A DNA stretch of 64,000 nt from Sphingomonas sp. LaA6.9 (GTDB lineage Bacteria; Pseudomonadota; Alphaproteobacteria; Sphingomonadales; Sphingomonadaceae): positions 1 through 64,000 of the forward strand of contig NZ_JAKVIO010000005.1 in the NCBI RefSeq assembly GCF_022601895.1. The letters run 5' to 3'. The notes beneath the pieces were generated by a model, which saw only the letters and a list, made by a program, of their open reading frames with translations, ran no database searches and had not been told where the DNA came from. A program made the position numbers and the translations under genes. Below are positions 53,734 through 62,624 of the stretch, piece by piece. Positions within the stretch are counted from its first letter, which is position 1. Each line of letters starts with the position of its first letter.

Positions 53734-54858
53734 TCAGTCATCGACAGTGACCGGCGGCGCAACTGCCGACGCGTCGGCGCTGGCGAGCACTTCTTGTTTG
53801 TCTTCGTGCAGATACAGGCGACGAACGAGCACGAGAACGACGATGGTGAGCGGGGTGGCTAGCAATACACCCGCCACGCCGAACAATATGCCAGCCGCAA
53901 TGATTCCGAAGATTGTGATGGCAGGCGGCAAGTCGACCATCTTGTTCTGGAGAAGCGGCATCACCAGATTTCCCTGGAGCTGCTGCACCGCGATGAGCAC
54001 GCCGATCGTCCAAAGCCCAGTACTCGTGTCCTGTCCAAAGCCAAGTACGACGGCTGGAACTGCGGCCAGAAAGATGCCTGCATAAGGTACGAACTCAGCA
54101 ATGCCCGCGACCAAGCCGATCGCCCATGCCGCGGGAACCCCCACCAACCATAAGCCAATGCCGGTTACGACGCCGACGAAAAGCATCCCCAGAGCCTGCC
54201 CCTTGAGCCAGTTGCGCAACGAAACGGCAATTGCGTCCAAGGTCTCGGCGGCGGGCGCACGCGCTCGAGCTGGAATCATTCGAAGCAATCCACCCGAATA
54301 GAGAGTGGGTTGAGCAGCAAGGTACAAGCCACCGACCAGAACAATGGCTGCGCCCGACAGCGCGCCGCCGACTGCGGCAAGCGCCGTCGTTGCAGCGTCG
54401 ACGATCGCCTGCCCACTGGGTGCCAATCCCTGCGCCTTGACGAGGATGGCCGCCCCTATGGCGGACGTGCTCAGTCTGTCCTGGACACTCGCCCACGCGG
54501 CAGGCAGCCGGTTAGCCAGTTCGACGAACTCGCCTTGGATCGTAGCCCCAAAGAAAGCAATCGCGCCACCGAGAAGGCCCAGAAGGCCAATAACGGTCAG
54601 GCCAAGAGCCACGCTGAAAGGAAGCCTGGTGCGTTGCCGGAGCGCGTTGGTTATCGTCAACAGGATAAGTGAAACCAGCGAACATGCGAACAGCAAAAGC
54701 AGAAGGTCCACAAGTTGCCACACCACGTAGGCGGCCGAAAAGGTGGCGATGACAACGATGCTGCCCCGAAACACCCGGCGCTCCAGACTATCCCGTGCGA
54801 CGGGATGGGGAACCTCCTCAGCAGTGATAACCTCAGACTGCTCAGCGAAGTGCGACAT
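53734..54858 (-). CDS. AI-2E family transporter (PerM-like)
   Basis: A 374-residue membrane protein of the AI-2E/UPF0118 exporter family with about 8 hydrophobic segments: VIATFSAAYVVWQLVDLLLL, SLVSLILLTITNAL, a soluble middle part, then GQALGMLFVGVVTGIGLWLV and VPYAGIFLAAVPAVVLGF with the family-typical TIGVLIAVQQLQGNLVMPLL. The name is historical; members move various small molecules or sodium. I prefer ATG 54858 (AGGAGAG 9 bases upstream) over 54897, which has no good site. Confidence 0.85.
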   Translation of the reverse strand: MSHFAEQSEVITAEEVPHPVARDSLERRVFRGSIVVIATFSAAYVVWQLVDLLLLLFACSLVSLILLTITNALRQRTRLPFSVALGLTVIGLLGLLGGAIAFFGATIQGEFVELANRLPAAWASVQDRLSTSAIGAAILVKAQGLAPSGQAIVDAATTALAAVGGALSGAAIVLVGGLYLAAQPTLYSGGLLRMIPARARAPAAETLDAIAVSLRNWLKGQALGMLFVGVVTGIGLWLVGVPAAWAIGLVAGIAEFVPYAGIFLAAVPAVVLGFGQDTSTGLWTIGVLIAVQQLQGNLVMPLLQNKMVDLPPAITIFGIIAAGILFGVAGVLLATPLTIVVLVLVRRLYLHEDKQEVLASADASAVAPPVTVDD

Positions 54859-55168
54859 CGCGACTAACTCTCCTAAATCGGCCTTATTGATTGCCATACT
54901 AGATTTTTCCCATGGCCGAGACCGGAGATCGTGCAGCACTCGAGCAAGTGGGGAAGAGCAGGCTTTGGACCGACCCTGGACTTCATCAAGGTTCCCCACG
55001 CGAGAAGTCCGAGACCCTGGCAGCTTTCACCGCTTCTGAAACATCCGGTGTTCTACACACTCGACGATCCCGCCGAGCTGAAGCAGGGCGGGATCGTTAG
55101 CCAGGTCTTCCACGAGCGCATGTTTACGAGTTCATGCACCAGTTACAGCGCAGGGATGAAAACTGCAT
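54859..55168. other. spacer between transporter and repeat protein
   Basis: 310 bases. An open frame on the plus strand (54931-55221) has HPVFYTLDDPAELKQGG but matches nothing I know and runs into the repeat gene on the other strand. I see no RNA gene or operator. Confidence 0.35.
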
Positions 55169-56683
55169 TCAATCGCGCATGCCCACCTCATCGTCGCGCG
55201 TCATCCGGAGATTTGTTCTAAGTCCGTCAAGGCCTCGTTCTATGGACGCCTGATCAACAGCGGAGAGCTGACCGCCAATGTGTGGCATTGCAGCTTCCCG
55301 GCGACGGATCGAATTGAGATCGCGCAATGCGCGATCGGCCTCAGGACGACTGAGAGCGCCGCTGTTCTCCGCCGAGGCGATGCGTTGCTCCATCGACGTG
55401 AACTGAGCATGGATATTGCGCCTGGCGTCGTTGCCCCGGTCGTTACCAGGACGAGTGGTCGCGATCCAGCGGCCGCGACCATCATAATAGCCTGAGGTGG
55501 TTCCGCGATGCCAGCGGCCGTTGGTGTCGTAATAGCCGGGCTGGGCATCCGCCACCCAGACGCCATTGGCGTCGCGGCGGCCGCTTGGCGTTCCCGCGAT
55601 CCAGCGTCCGTTGGTATCATAATGGCCGGTAGCCGGACCCGCTACCCAACGACCGCGCTTGTCATAATAGCCGCTTGCGGTGCCCGCGATCCATCGGTCG
55701 TTATTGTCATAATAGCCATTGGCCGAAGCGGGGACCCAATGTCCCTCGCGGTCATAATAGCCGTTGGTCGACCGATCACCGTTGGTTGGTATCCAGCGCC
55801 CACCTTCGTCATAATAGCCGTTCGGAGCACCGTCGATCCATTTACCGTCACGGTCGTAGTAACCTGTGGCCCTGGATCGATTGGCCGTTGTGGCATGCCA
55901 CATGCCTCTGTTGTCATAATAGCCATAGGCGTCTGCGCGCCTCGACTGGGTCTGCGACGTCGCGATCCAGCGGCCGCGACCATCATAATAGCCTGAGGTG
56001 GTTCCGCGATGCCAGCGGCCGTTGGTGTCGTAATAGCCGGGCTGGGCATCCGCCACCCAGACGCCATTGGCGTCGCGGCGGCCGCTTGGCGTTCCCGCGA
56101 TCCAGCGTCCGTTGGTATCATAATGGCCGGTAGCCGGACCCGCTACCCAACGACCACGCTTGTCATAATAGCCGCTTGCGGTGCCCGCGATCCATCGGTC
56201 GTTATTGTCATAATAGCCATTGGCCGAAGCGGGGACCCAATGTCCCTCGCGGTCATAATAGCCGTTGGTCGACCGATCACCGTTGGTTGGTATCCAGCGC
56301 CCGCCTTCGTCATAATAGCCGTTCGGAGCACCGTCGATCCATTTGCCGTCACGGTCGTAATAGCCGGTTGCTACAGCAGGATCGACCTTGGTCGCATGCC
56401 AGCGGCCGTCGGTGTCATAATAGCCATAGGCACGGGCGCAATCGGCCTTGGGTTTCGCTATCTGGTTGCCGGCAACGGCCCCACCGACGCCCCCGATAAC
56501 AGCTCCGGTGGTGCGGTTGCCCTGCCCGGCAATGACACTACCCAGCACCGCGCCCAGACCTGCGCCTGCTACCGTACCAATGACCCTGTCGGAGCCTTGA
56601 TGCTCGCAGTTCTGTTGAGCCTGCACGACCGACGGCACGAGCGCGCTCGTCGCGACGAGCGCAGTGAGAAAATAATTTCGCAT
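55169..56683 (-). CDS. YYD-repeat protein with glycine zipper
   Basis: A 504-residue secreted protein. A signal peptide (FLTALVATSALVPSVVQAQQ) is followed by a glycine-zipper segment (GTVAGAGLGAVLGSVIAG, TGAVIGGVGGAVAGNQIA) like that of 17-kDa lipoprotein-type domains but without a lipobox. Then come 20 repeats of about 16-17 residues of the form G-Y-Y-D-x-x-G-R-W-x-x-G, and a charged C-terminal helical part (about 75 residues). Ten of the repeats are a recent copy of the other ten. I recognise the repeat as periodic, tyrosine/tryptophan-rich and probably a beta-type extracellular or envelope structure. AGGAGA precedes ATG 56683. Confidence 0.82.
   Translation of the reverse strand: MRNYFLTALVATSALVPSVVQAQQNCEHQGSDRVIGTVAGAGLGAVLGSVIAGQGNRTTGAVIGGVGGAVAGNQIAKPKADCARAYGYYDTDGRWHATKVDPAVATGYYDRDGKWIDGAPNGYYDEGGRWIPTNGDRSTNGYYDREGHWVPASANGYYDNNDRWIAGTASGYYDKRGRWVAGPATGHYDTNGRWIAGTPSGRRDANGVWVADAQPGYYDTNGRWHRGTTSGYYDGRGRWIATSQTQSRRADAYGYYDNRGMWHATTANRSRATGYYDRDGKWIDGAPNGYYDEGGRWIPTNGDRSTNGYYDREGHWVPASANGYYDNNDRWIAGTASGYYDKRGRWVAGPATGHYDTNGRWIAGTPSGRRDANGVWVADAQPGYYDTNGRWHRGTTSGYYDGRGRWIATTRPGNDRGNDARRNIHAQFTSMEQRIASAENSGALSRPEADRALRDLNSIRRREAAMPHIGGQLSAVDQASIERGLDGLRTNLRMTRDDEVGMRD
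55458..55858. repeat. direct repeat, copy 1 of a 501-bp duplication
   Basis: 401 bases nearly identical to 55959-56359, offset exactly 501 bases (167 codons). I count three base differences, all in wobble positions of the minus-strand gene, so the encoded residues are identical. It encodes nine and a half YYD repeats. Confidence 0.92.
55959..56359. repeat. direct repeat, copy 2 of a 501-bp duplication
   Basis: The partner of 55458-55858. The remaining 100 bases of the 501-base unit (for example the NRGMWHATTANRSR segment) differ more, so the copies are kept identical mainly over 401 bases. This suggests recent duplication or gene conversion. Confidence 0.92.
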
Positions 56684-57354
56684 GATGTGATTCTCCTGGA
56701 ATAAGCGCATAGCTATTCCACAGTCAATCAACATTCTTACTTATATAATGTTCCCGATGTCAATTTATAAATATTCATTATCTAAATTATGACTCCAAAT
56801 TTTCGAATAAAATTCGACAATTTTTCGTGTTAATGGTTAGAATTCGTCAAAATGGCAGATTGTTAATTTGGTTGCGTTAAATTCTTATGGAATGCAGACG
56901 ACATGCAGTCGAGTGCTTGCAGCTGACATAGGATGAGTGAGAAGGAATGGTAAAAGGATTCATGGAAGCAGATTTGTTACCCACGGGATTTTACGGGGAT
57001 GCGGTTGGCTTTTCTACTTCCTAAGTTGTTCGACATCGCGCTCAATGGCTTACAGGCCTACCGCAGCCCGGCGCTGCGGAATAATAAATTCGCATCGGCT
57101 GTTTGATCGCCCCACTCCATCTACTCTGAAGCTTTATTGCGACCCGTTGAACCCGCCGTGACCCTTGTCATTGGGACGCCGTTCACCGGTGCCCGAAACC
57201 AGCCGTCTTTTCAGAATCGACAATCAGGGCGGGAAGGGACGGCTTTACGCGAGGAGCGACTGCATAGGCCATTCGCCCTCACAGCTGAGGCACCATCGCA
57301 ATTGTACCGGCCGTTTGTTGCGGAACGGATCGGCTTTGAGGCTGTTGACGAAAG
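56684..57354. other. 671-base region without a supported gene
   Basis: The left 200 bases (56720-56900) are strongly AT-rich (TTATATAATGTTCCCG, AAATTATGACTCC) compared with the rest of the window, like a promoter region for the repeat gene or foreign DNA. The right part is GC-rich. A 35-codon frame at 56999-57106 has no good ribosome-binding site. Nothing else is visible. Confidence 0.4.
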
Positions 57355-58641
57355 ATGCCCGCACTGTCCCCCGAGCCGTACATCCTATGGCTAACGGGTG
57401 CGGGTGTTCTGATCGCGCTAGTGGCTTGGCTACCCTTGGCGCTGAAACGACTACCTTTGTCGCTACCGATCATATGCCTTGCGATCGGTGCGGCAGTCTT
57501 TTCCCTACCGGCAGTTTCGCTGCAGCCGATGCCGCTCGCATACCCCGAGATCGCCGAACGCCTGACCGAATTCGTCGTGATCATCGCTCTCATGGGAGCG
57601 GGCTTGAAGCTGGACCGCATCTTCAGCTGGCGCCGCTGGAGCGTGACCTGGCGGCTGCTTGCCATCACCATGCCGCTCAGCATCGGGGCAATTGCGGTCA
57701 TCGGTGGCTGGGGCCTCGGACTTGGCTGGGTGGCGGCGCTCTTGCTCGGCGCCTGCCTCGCCCCGACGGATCCCGTACTCGCCGCGGACGTCCAGGTCGG
57801 CCCGCCAAAGTCAGGCGAAGAGGACGAAGTCCGCTTCGGTCTCACATCCGAGGCCGGCCTGAATGACGGCCTCGCCTTTCCGTTCGTCAACCTCGCACTC
57901 GCGCTCGGGATTGCCGCTCAGGCGGGCGAGCCCTGGGCGCGAGACTGGATTCTCCACAGCGTCCTTTGGGAGATTGGCGCAGGCGTGGGCTGTGGCTGGC
58001 TGATCGGGAAATTATTTGGGTGGCTTACGTTCCACGTTCCTGCCGAGACGAGGCTCGCCAAGACCGGCGACGGCCTGATCGCGATCGCCGCGACTTTCGT
58101 CTCCTACGGAGTGACGGAGATCATACATTGCTACGGCTTCCTGGCCGTGTTCGTGACGGCATTAACCTTGCGCCGCTCGCATCGCGATCACGAGTTCCAC
58201 CATGAGATGCACGCCATCACGGAACAGGTCGAACGGATCGCCATGATGGTCGTGCTGATCCTGCTGGGAGGCGCGATTGTCGATGGATTGCTAAAGCCGC
58301 TCCGCCTGCAGGATTGGCTCGCCGCGATGGCCATCATCTTTGTGGTGCGGCCCGTTAGCGGGATGATCGCGTTGATTGGCATGAAGGCCCACCTGTCGGA
58401 AAAGCTTACGCTGGCCTTCTTTGGAATTCGCGGCGTCGGATCGTTCTATTACGTGGCCTACGCACTCAATCATCTCGAATTCCCGCAGGGAGAGCGGCTG
58501 TGGGCAATCGTGGGTCTCGTTGCGTTGATCTCAATCCTGCTACACGGATTGACCGTGACACCGATTATGAGATCGCTCGATCGACTGCATGGCAGGGATC
58601 CCGACATGTCGGATAAACCCGTTCGCCGACGCGCAGCATAA
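57355..58641 (+). CDS. cation:proton antiporter (CPA1, NhaP-like)
   Basis: A 428-residue membrane protein with about 12 hydrophobic segments. The CPA1 core is clear: FVVIIALMGAGLKLDRIFSW, GACLAPTDPVLAADVQVGPP and LTSEAGLNDGLAFPFVNLAL, where the Asp-containing LNDG motif holds the ion-binding acid. GIRGVGSFYYVAYAL near the C-terminus is also typical. It exchanges Na+ or K+ for protons across the inner membrane. The start lacks a strong site; a few codons of uncertainty remain. The C-terminus is short, without a regulatory domain. Confidence 0.9.
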   Translation: MPALSPEPYILWLTGAGVLIALVAWLPLALKRLPLSLPIICLAIGAAVFSLPAVSLQPMPLAYPEIAERLTEFVVIIALMGAGLKLDRIFSWRRWSVTWRLLAITMPLSIGAIAVIGGWGLGLGWVAALLLGACLAPTDPVLAADVQVGPPKSGEEDEVRFGLTSEAGLNDGLAFPFVNLALALGIAAQAGEPWARDWILHSVLWEIGAGVGCGWLIGKLFGWLTFHVPAETRLAKTGDGLIAIAATFVSYGVTEIIHCYGFLAVFVTALTLRRSHRDHEFHHEMHAITEQVERIAMMVVLILLGGAIVDGLLKPLRLQDWLAAMAIIFVVRPVSGMIALIGMKAHLSEKLTLAFFGIRGVGSFYYVAYALNHLEFPQGERLWAIVGLVALISILLHGLTVTPIMRSLDRLHGRDPDMSDKPVRRRAA

Positions 58642-58952
58642 TCGTTACCAGAGATCGCGAATGGAAGGCGGGTGGTGACAGCTTCGGCCGACATTTCAAA
58701 CATAGGGGACCGACTACGGACTTTCCGAAAGCCGACGTCTCGCAGCCCGCGATTTGTTCAGTTTTTCCCGTCGCCTACTCGATCGGCAGGTTTCACCATC
58801 CGCAGCCATGCCATCCGCTGAGGATCCGTTGCAGCACCTAAACAGTCAATTGCTCGCGATCCGAGAGATCGCGGCTTCATACGCGCCAGGAATTCTTGGG
58901 AACGCATGCACCCCACCGAAAGTTCTTTTCCGTGTGAAGCAGGAGAACGACG

Positions 58953-59024
58953 ATGAACCGCACGGTAGGAATAAGCGTGGGTGGATTGATCCTCTTGGTC
59001 GTCATCGTAGCATTGGTATTCTGA
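58953..59024 (+). CDS. 23-residue transmembrane microprotein
   Basis: MNRTVGISVGGLILLVVIVA then LVF and TGA: one uninterrupted hydrophobic segment of about 17 residues after a short polar head. CAGGAGAACGACG ahead of the ATG is a good ribosome-binding site. The gene is too short for ordinary detection. It resembles small one-helix membrane proteins such as KdpF-like or stress-related ones, but I cannot assign a family. No operon partner is close. Confidence 0.5.
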   Translation: MNRTVGISVGGLILLVVIVALVF

Positions 59025-59461
59025 GAGCGGCAGTGACGCGCGAACGAGGTCAGTCTCGACCATCGGCAAAGGCTCCGGTTCTTCGGATTAGCGAGCCATA
59101 ATTGTCTCCTGGCCCGAGCCCTGGCCGTTCGTTTTCGACGCCCATTCGGTGCTGGAAACGATGGCAAGCAGCATCGTGGGCGGTCTGGCCGCGCCGGCCC
59201 GCCCCATCGGAGGTTGGCATCCGCACGAGCATGCCCAAATCTGGCGTCGGTTAATCCGACTTTCGAGCGACAGCTTCCGCCGCGAAACAGTCCTTCAGTG
59301 CGCCTGTTCGATTAGCTGAAACCTGTCTCAGATTCTTGAACCTTCAACGGCCTCATCTTTGCAAGAGTGAAGCCCGATGATGGCATCTAAAGGCCAACAT
59401 ACGTCTCCAACTTTTCGAAAGGAGAGTTTGCGGCGCATGCCAAAAGCGGCCAGCCAATTGC
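59025..59461. other. 437-base region without a supported gene
   Basis: I find no frame with a believable start and composition on either strand, no tRNA and no repeated motif. It ends with an AAGGAGAG at 59421-59428 that is not followed by a start codon at useful distance. Confidence 0.35.
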
Positions 59462-59767
59462 CTATTTAGCCTGATTTCGTTCGGAGCCGACCTTCTCGAG
59501 CGCGTTACTCACTCGGCGGAGTTCGCCGGCCAGCCGAGCTTCCCGCTCTTGCGAAATGGGATCCGACGCACTCATGCCTTCCGATTCCGCTTCAAGCCTG
59601 CGATCGAGGTCCTGCTTCCATTCTTTCAAAAGATCCTCTCGGGTAACCAGGTCAAGGTTGATGTCTTCGCACAGCTGTTCCGGACTGTCGTAATGCTTGC
59701 GCGGATGGGGCGCCCGCTCGGCTTCCGCATCCTTGGTGACTTCTTTGGCGGGGCGATCTTCGCTCAT
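59462..59767 (-). CDS. small acidic helical protein, unrecognised
   Basis: A 101-residue, highly charged protein without signal peptide or hydrophobic segment: RPAKEVTKDAEAERAPHPRK, DINLDLVTREDLLKEWKQDL, DRRLEAESEGMSASDPIS and ARLAGELRRVSNALEKVGSE. It is mostly helical, possibly coiled-coil at the end. GAGGAACCG before the ATG supports expression. Function unknown; such proteins often accompany stress genes in sphingomonads, which is only an impression. Confidence 0.6.
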   Translation of the reverse strand: MSEDRPAKEVTKDAEAERAPHPRKHYDSPEQLCEDINLDLVTREDLLKEWKQDLDRRLEAESEGMSASDPISQEREARLAGELRRVSNALEKVGSERNQAK

Positions 59768-60019
59768 CGGTTCCTCATCAGGTCATTGTTACATTCCTAT
59801 AATCGTCGGCGTCGACTTTTGCTCCGAGAGGGTCATGCGATCCCACTACTGAATGGAAAAATCCGGCTTGATTTCGGAAGCTTTCGGAGTGCTTCCCACT
59901 CCCTGAAAGCGGGCCGAGGTTCAGCAGGCTCATTCATAATAACAGGGCTCTCATGTCCGCCGAGGCTGGGGATCAGACGACCCGCCATGGGGGGAGCCGG
60001 AGAGCATGCATTCACTCTC

Positions 60020-60769
60020 TCAAGAACGCAGATGGCGCAAATCACCGCTCAAATCCCGGCGCTCCAGCTGCAAATAGGAAGGATCAAAGTCCACAAACGA
60101 CATCAGGCGACCGACGTCGGGTATGGCAACGTGCTTGTCTCTGAATTCGAGCAGGTTTCTTTCGCGCAGTTCGCGCAACATCCTGTTTACATGGACGGGC
60201 GTCATGGCAACAGCGTCGCTGAGCACTTCCTGAGAGAGCGGGAACAAAAACTCTCCATCACTTGTCATGCCTAGCATGCGTAATCGTAGCCAGAGTTCAC
60301 AAAACAGATGTGCAACGCGGTGGACCGCTCTGCGCCGACCCAGATTCACAATCCATTCGCGCGCGATGCCTTCGTCTACGAGCGTCGACCACCAGAGCGC
60401 GCGCGTTAGCCGCGGATGGGAGTCGACAGCCTGCATCACGTCTTTGCCCGACACAAAAGCCACGGTCGCATCCGTCAACATCGCAATATCGTGATCGGCC
60501 TTTGAAAGTATGAAGGCATGTAAGTCGCACATGTCGCCAGGGAGCAGGAAGGCGAGGATCTGTCGATTACCGTCACGCAGCGTTTTGTAACGATATCCCC
60601 AGCCCTCCAGAAGCAAGCAGATGCGTTCGGGTCGATCGCCCTCGGCGATGAATGTTGTTCCAGTGGCGAGCCTGATGGCGGGCAAACTCCATGCGCGGAT
60701 CAACTGAAGATCATCCGCCTGCAGGTCCACGAAGTTGCCGAGTTTTGTAACCAGTGGATTCTCGTTCAT
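60020..60769 (-). CDS. Crp/Fnr-family transcriptional regulator
   Basis: A 249-residue protein with an N-terminal cyclic-nucleotide-binding-type beta barrel (GTTFIAEGDRPERICLLLEG, RQILAFLLPGDMCDLHAFIL) and a C-terminal winged helix (FLFPLSQEVLSDAVAMTPVH, VNRMLRELRERNLLEFRDK). The cysteines of Fnr's iron-sulfur cluster are absent; only scattered Cys remain, so it is not an oxygen sensor of that kind. It resembles the many alphaproteobacterial Crp/Fnr proteins with a general stress role. No target palindrome was identified. Confidence 0.88.
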   Translation of the reverse strand: MNENPLVTKLGNFVDLQADDLQLIRAWSLPAIRLATGTTFIAEGDRPERICLLLEGWGYRYKTLRDGNRQILAFLLPGDMCDLHAFILSKADHDIAMLTDATVAFVSGKDVMQAVDSHPRLTRALWWSTLVDEGIAREWIVNLGRRRAVHRVAHLFCELWLRLRMLGMTSDGEFLFPLSQEVLSDAVAMTPVHVNRMLRELRERNLLEFRDKHVAIPDVGRLMSFVDFDPSYLQLERRDLSGDLRHLRS

Positions 60770-60832
60770 GCGACCTGCCGGACAGCTGGGTACGCCGGAA
60801 GACCGGCAAGCGGTCGCGATGCTAGCATCCTC

Positions 60833-61069
60833 CTACGGCAGAATCGATAAGGCCTCACCAAATCTGAGAACGAGGACTTTACGTCCTGATGCGTCCTCGA
60901 CTTCAATTCGGTGGCTAAGACACAGCTCACCATCTTTGATATTATTGGACATTATATCCCGAGCGGCGGAAATTGCGACCTCCCGGGCCGCGTTGAGATC
61001 AGGCAAAAACTTGCCTTCACGGTCGCGACTTTCAAGATGATTATGAAGGTGAAAAAAATACTTCAACAT
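60833..61069 (-). CDS. DUF6894-type small protein
   Basis: A 78-residue protein reading MLKYFFHLHNHLESRDREGK, FLPDLNAAREVAISAARDIM and LSHRIEVEDASGRKVLVLRF. The pattern (M-x-R/K-Y-F-F-x-L, then D-x-x-G, a helix with A-x-x-E-A, and I-x-V-x-D-x-x-G-x-x-L) is that of the DUF6894 family, small proteins frequent in rhizobia and sphingomonads. CAGGAGCC precedes the ATG. Role unknown. Confidence 0.75.
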   Translation of the reverse strand: MLKYFFHLHNHLESRDREGKFLPDLNAAREVAISAARDIMSNNIKDGELCLSHRIEVEDASGRKVLVLRFGEALSILP

Positions 61070-61508
61070 GCCGGCTCCTGCGGGACGGGAGCAAAGGCAC
61101 TCTCAGTCGCCGCAGTCCAAGCTATTGCGACGATGCTCATATATATAAGGCGGGCTGTATAGAGCCACAATAACCGACATCAAGTACGGCGGATTTAGCA
61201 GGCGCTCTTGCGCCGCTTCGCGCGTGTATCCAGAATCTGGTCGAGCTTGCGAGCCACGCGCTATTTTCTCCAACTGTTCTCGCCGGGACCACTTACATCG
61301 CGCGTCCATGCATTCCTCGCCGCCAGAGCAATTTTCGAACCCGGGTCTCGGCCTCTCTGCCACACAGTTTCATCGCAAAATGAAACTGATCAGGGTTATG
61401 GCGGGAGTGAAAAATGCGCTTATGGAAAACGCGTTGGCGCCAGGGGTCTTTGAGCATAACGCCGACTGACAGCTATTGCAGAGCTGCCGCTTCGCACGGA
61501 GGCTCGCC
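61070..61508. other. 439-base region without a supported gene
   Basis: A minus-strand frame from a GTG at 61363 and a 29-codon plus-strand frame at 61380-61469 are open, but both lack a ribosome-binding site and a family. A TTCGAACCCGGGTC at 61334-61347 looks like a T-arm, but no tRNA fits around it. Confidence 0.35.
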
Positions 61509-61718
61509 ATGTGCTCCCTCAGAAATAGCCAGTATTTCAAGCAGCGTATGCAGGAGTGCGTCAGTGCCGCGGGTCGCGCAACGGATCCCTGCGTCGCAAG
61601 GGTTCATCGTAACTTCGCGGAGCATTACCGGGCTGCCGCCGAGCAGCCGACGCGCGACGAGGCAATTCGCCCGGAGGCTTCCGCAAAGCCTGAAACTTCT
61701 TGGGCGCGGGTCGGATGA
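61509..61718 (+). CDS. small basic protein, unrecognised
   Basis: A 69-residue frame: MCSLRNSQYFKQRMQECVSA, AGRATDPCVARVHRNFAEHY and RAAAEQPTRDEAIRPEAS. The first part, with QRMQECVSAAGRATDPCVARVH, resembles short helical proteins common in sphingomonads. It overlaps the next small gene by ATGA, which supports both as real. Function unknown. Confidence 0.45.
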   Translation: MCSLRNSQYFKQRMQECVSAAGRATDPCVARVHRNFAEHYRAAAEQPTRDEAIRPEASAKPETSWARVG

Positions 61719-61897
61719 CTGGCAGCGAAATCTGTCTCGCGCGCGCGAAGACATGCCTGGCCCTGGCGGAGAAAGAGGCGCTCCTGCACGTACGTCAGAA
61801 GTATCTCTTTGCCGCGGGTCGCTGGCTTGCACTGTGTGAACAGGCACACCGTGTCGAACGGCGGCGGGCCGCGGGATTGAGCACGGGAATGCACTGA
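61715..61897 (+). CDS. small protein, unrecognised
   Basis: A 60-residue frame: MTGSEICLARAKTCLALAEK, EALLHVRQKYLFAAGRWLAL and CEQAHRVERRRAAGLS. A helical pair with tetratricopeptide-like spacing (ARAKTCLALAEK and KYLFAAGRWLALCEQA). Translationally coupled to the previous gene through a 4-base overlap. Unknown function. Confidence 0.45.
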   Translation: MTGSEICLARAKTCLALAEKEALLHVRQKYLFAAGRWLALCEQAHRVERRRAAGLSTGMH

Positions 61898-61989
61898 TCT
61901 CCTCGCTCGCGAACGCGACGCAGCCGGACCAGCTTCACAAACGCGAGGTTTCGGCCCGACCGGTCGTCACCTTTGAACAGCTGCAACTG

Positions 61990-62178
61990 GGACGAAAGCA
62001 GCGCGGCAGCAACGAAAATACGAACGGCCTTCTCAGGCAATACTTCCCTCGAGGCACTGACCTTTCCAGCATCACGCAAGCTCAACTCAACGCCGTTGCC
62101 CTGCGACTCAATCAGCGCCCCCGAATGACCTTGGGCTTCGAAACACCCGTCGATATACTTCGAGAGTCGTTCCAATGA
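61990..62178 (+). pseudogene. IS30-family transposase, C-terminal remnant
   Basis: The plus-strand frame ending at TGA 62176-62178 reads QRGSNENTNGLLRQYFPRGT then DLSSITQAQLNAVALRLNQR and PRMTLGFETPVDILRESF, the unmistakable C-terminus of IS30 transposases (RGxNENTNGLLRQYFPKGTDL, LNxRPRKTLG). The catalytic Glu of NEN is present, but everything upstream is lost, so it is a dead fragment. The block after it (62179-62590) may hold more decayed IS sequence. Confidence 0.8.
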
Positions 62179-62624
62179 CCAGTTGAACCCGCCACGACAT
62201 TGCGGTCGTTCGCATTAGATGCGTATCATCTCCCGCCCGGACTTTTCGGTCATTAGGTGTTGAGCCAGGACCGCCGATAGCCGACCGTCCCCTTTGAGGA
62301 GGCATTCGACAGGCGGCTAACGACCGGCATGGCGGCGGATGGCACCGGCAGGTAGAGTAGGTCAGCAAGGGCGTGCCATCGACGGTGATTGGGACCTTGC
62401 AGCCGTTGTAAATCCGGCGAAGCAACCCCCGCTGGGTCCTGCCCAATGTTTAATCGAGTTCTTCGGTGATGGCGGTTTTCGATCCTGAACGGAGTATATT
62501 CGCCGCTACCGTCGAAAGGCACGCGGGCGATAACTGGTTCGCGCCCGCTAGCCGACGCTGGAATCCACTCGAGCGCTGCCCGAAAGCAGACCTCTAGCGA
62601 CAGGAACCCCTGGCACGCGCCATG
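62179..62624. other. gene-free debris after the IS30 remnant
   Basis: 446 bases with no convincing gene. Short open frames have no starts or matching families. The composition is less GC-biased than in the genes on both sides. It is probably decayed mobile DNA. Confidence 0.35.

Noticed and set aside
54931-55221. A 96-codon plus-strand frame between transporter and repeat protein
   Set aside because: No known domain, no ribosome-binding site, and its end overlaps the repeat gene on the other strand.
55458-56359. Periodic CATAATAGCC motifs every 45-60 bases that suggest a CRISPR-like array
   Set aside because: The repeats are coding (the Gly-Tyr-Tyr-Asp units of the minus-strand gene), the spacing follows codons, and there are no cas genes or leader.
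56999-57106. A 35-codon frame (MRLAFLLPKLFDIALNG...)
   Set aside because: Weak upstream site and no conservation evidence; kept only as a remark in the intergenic entry.
61334-61347. T-arm-like TTCGAACCCGGGTC, possible tRNA
   Set aside because: No acceptor, D-arm or anticodon stem can be placed around it on either strand.
61103-61363. An 86-codon minus-strand frame with a GTG start
   Set aside because: No ribosome-binding site and no match to any family I know. A hydrophobic end (YLMSVIVALYSPP) is not enough.
61795-62175. A 126-codon minus-strand frame
   Set aside because: It is antisense to the IS30 transposase remnant, whose plus-strand residues match the family clearly.
62253-62522. A minus-strand frame beginning MPFDGSGEYTPF, reminiscent of phage tail proteins
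   Set aside because: The resemblance covers only the first dozen residues, and the rest is unlike any such protein; the surroundings are decayed DNA.
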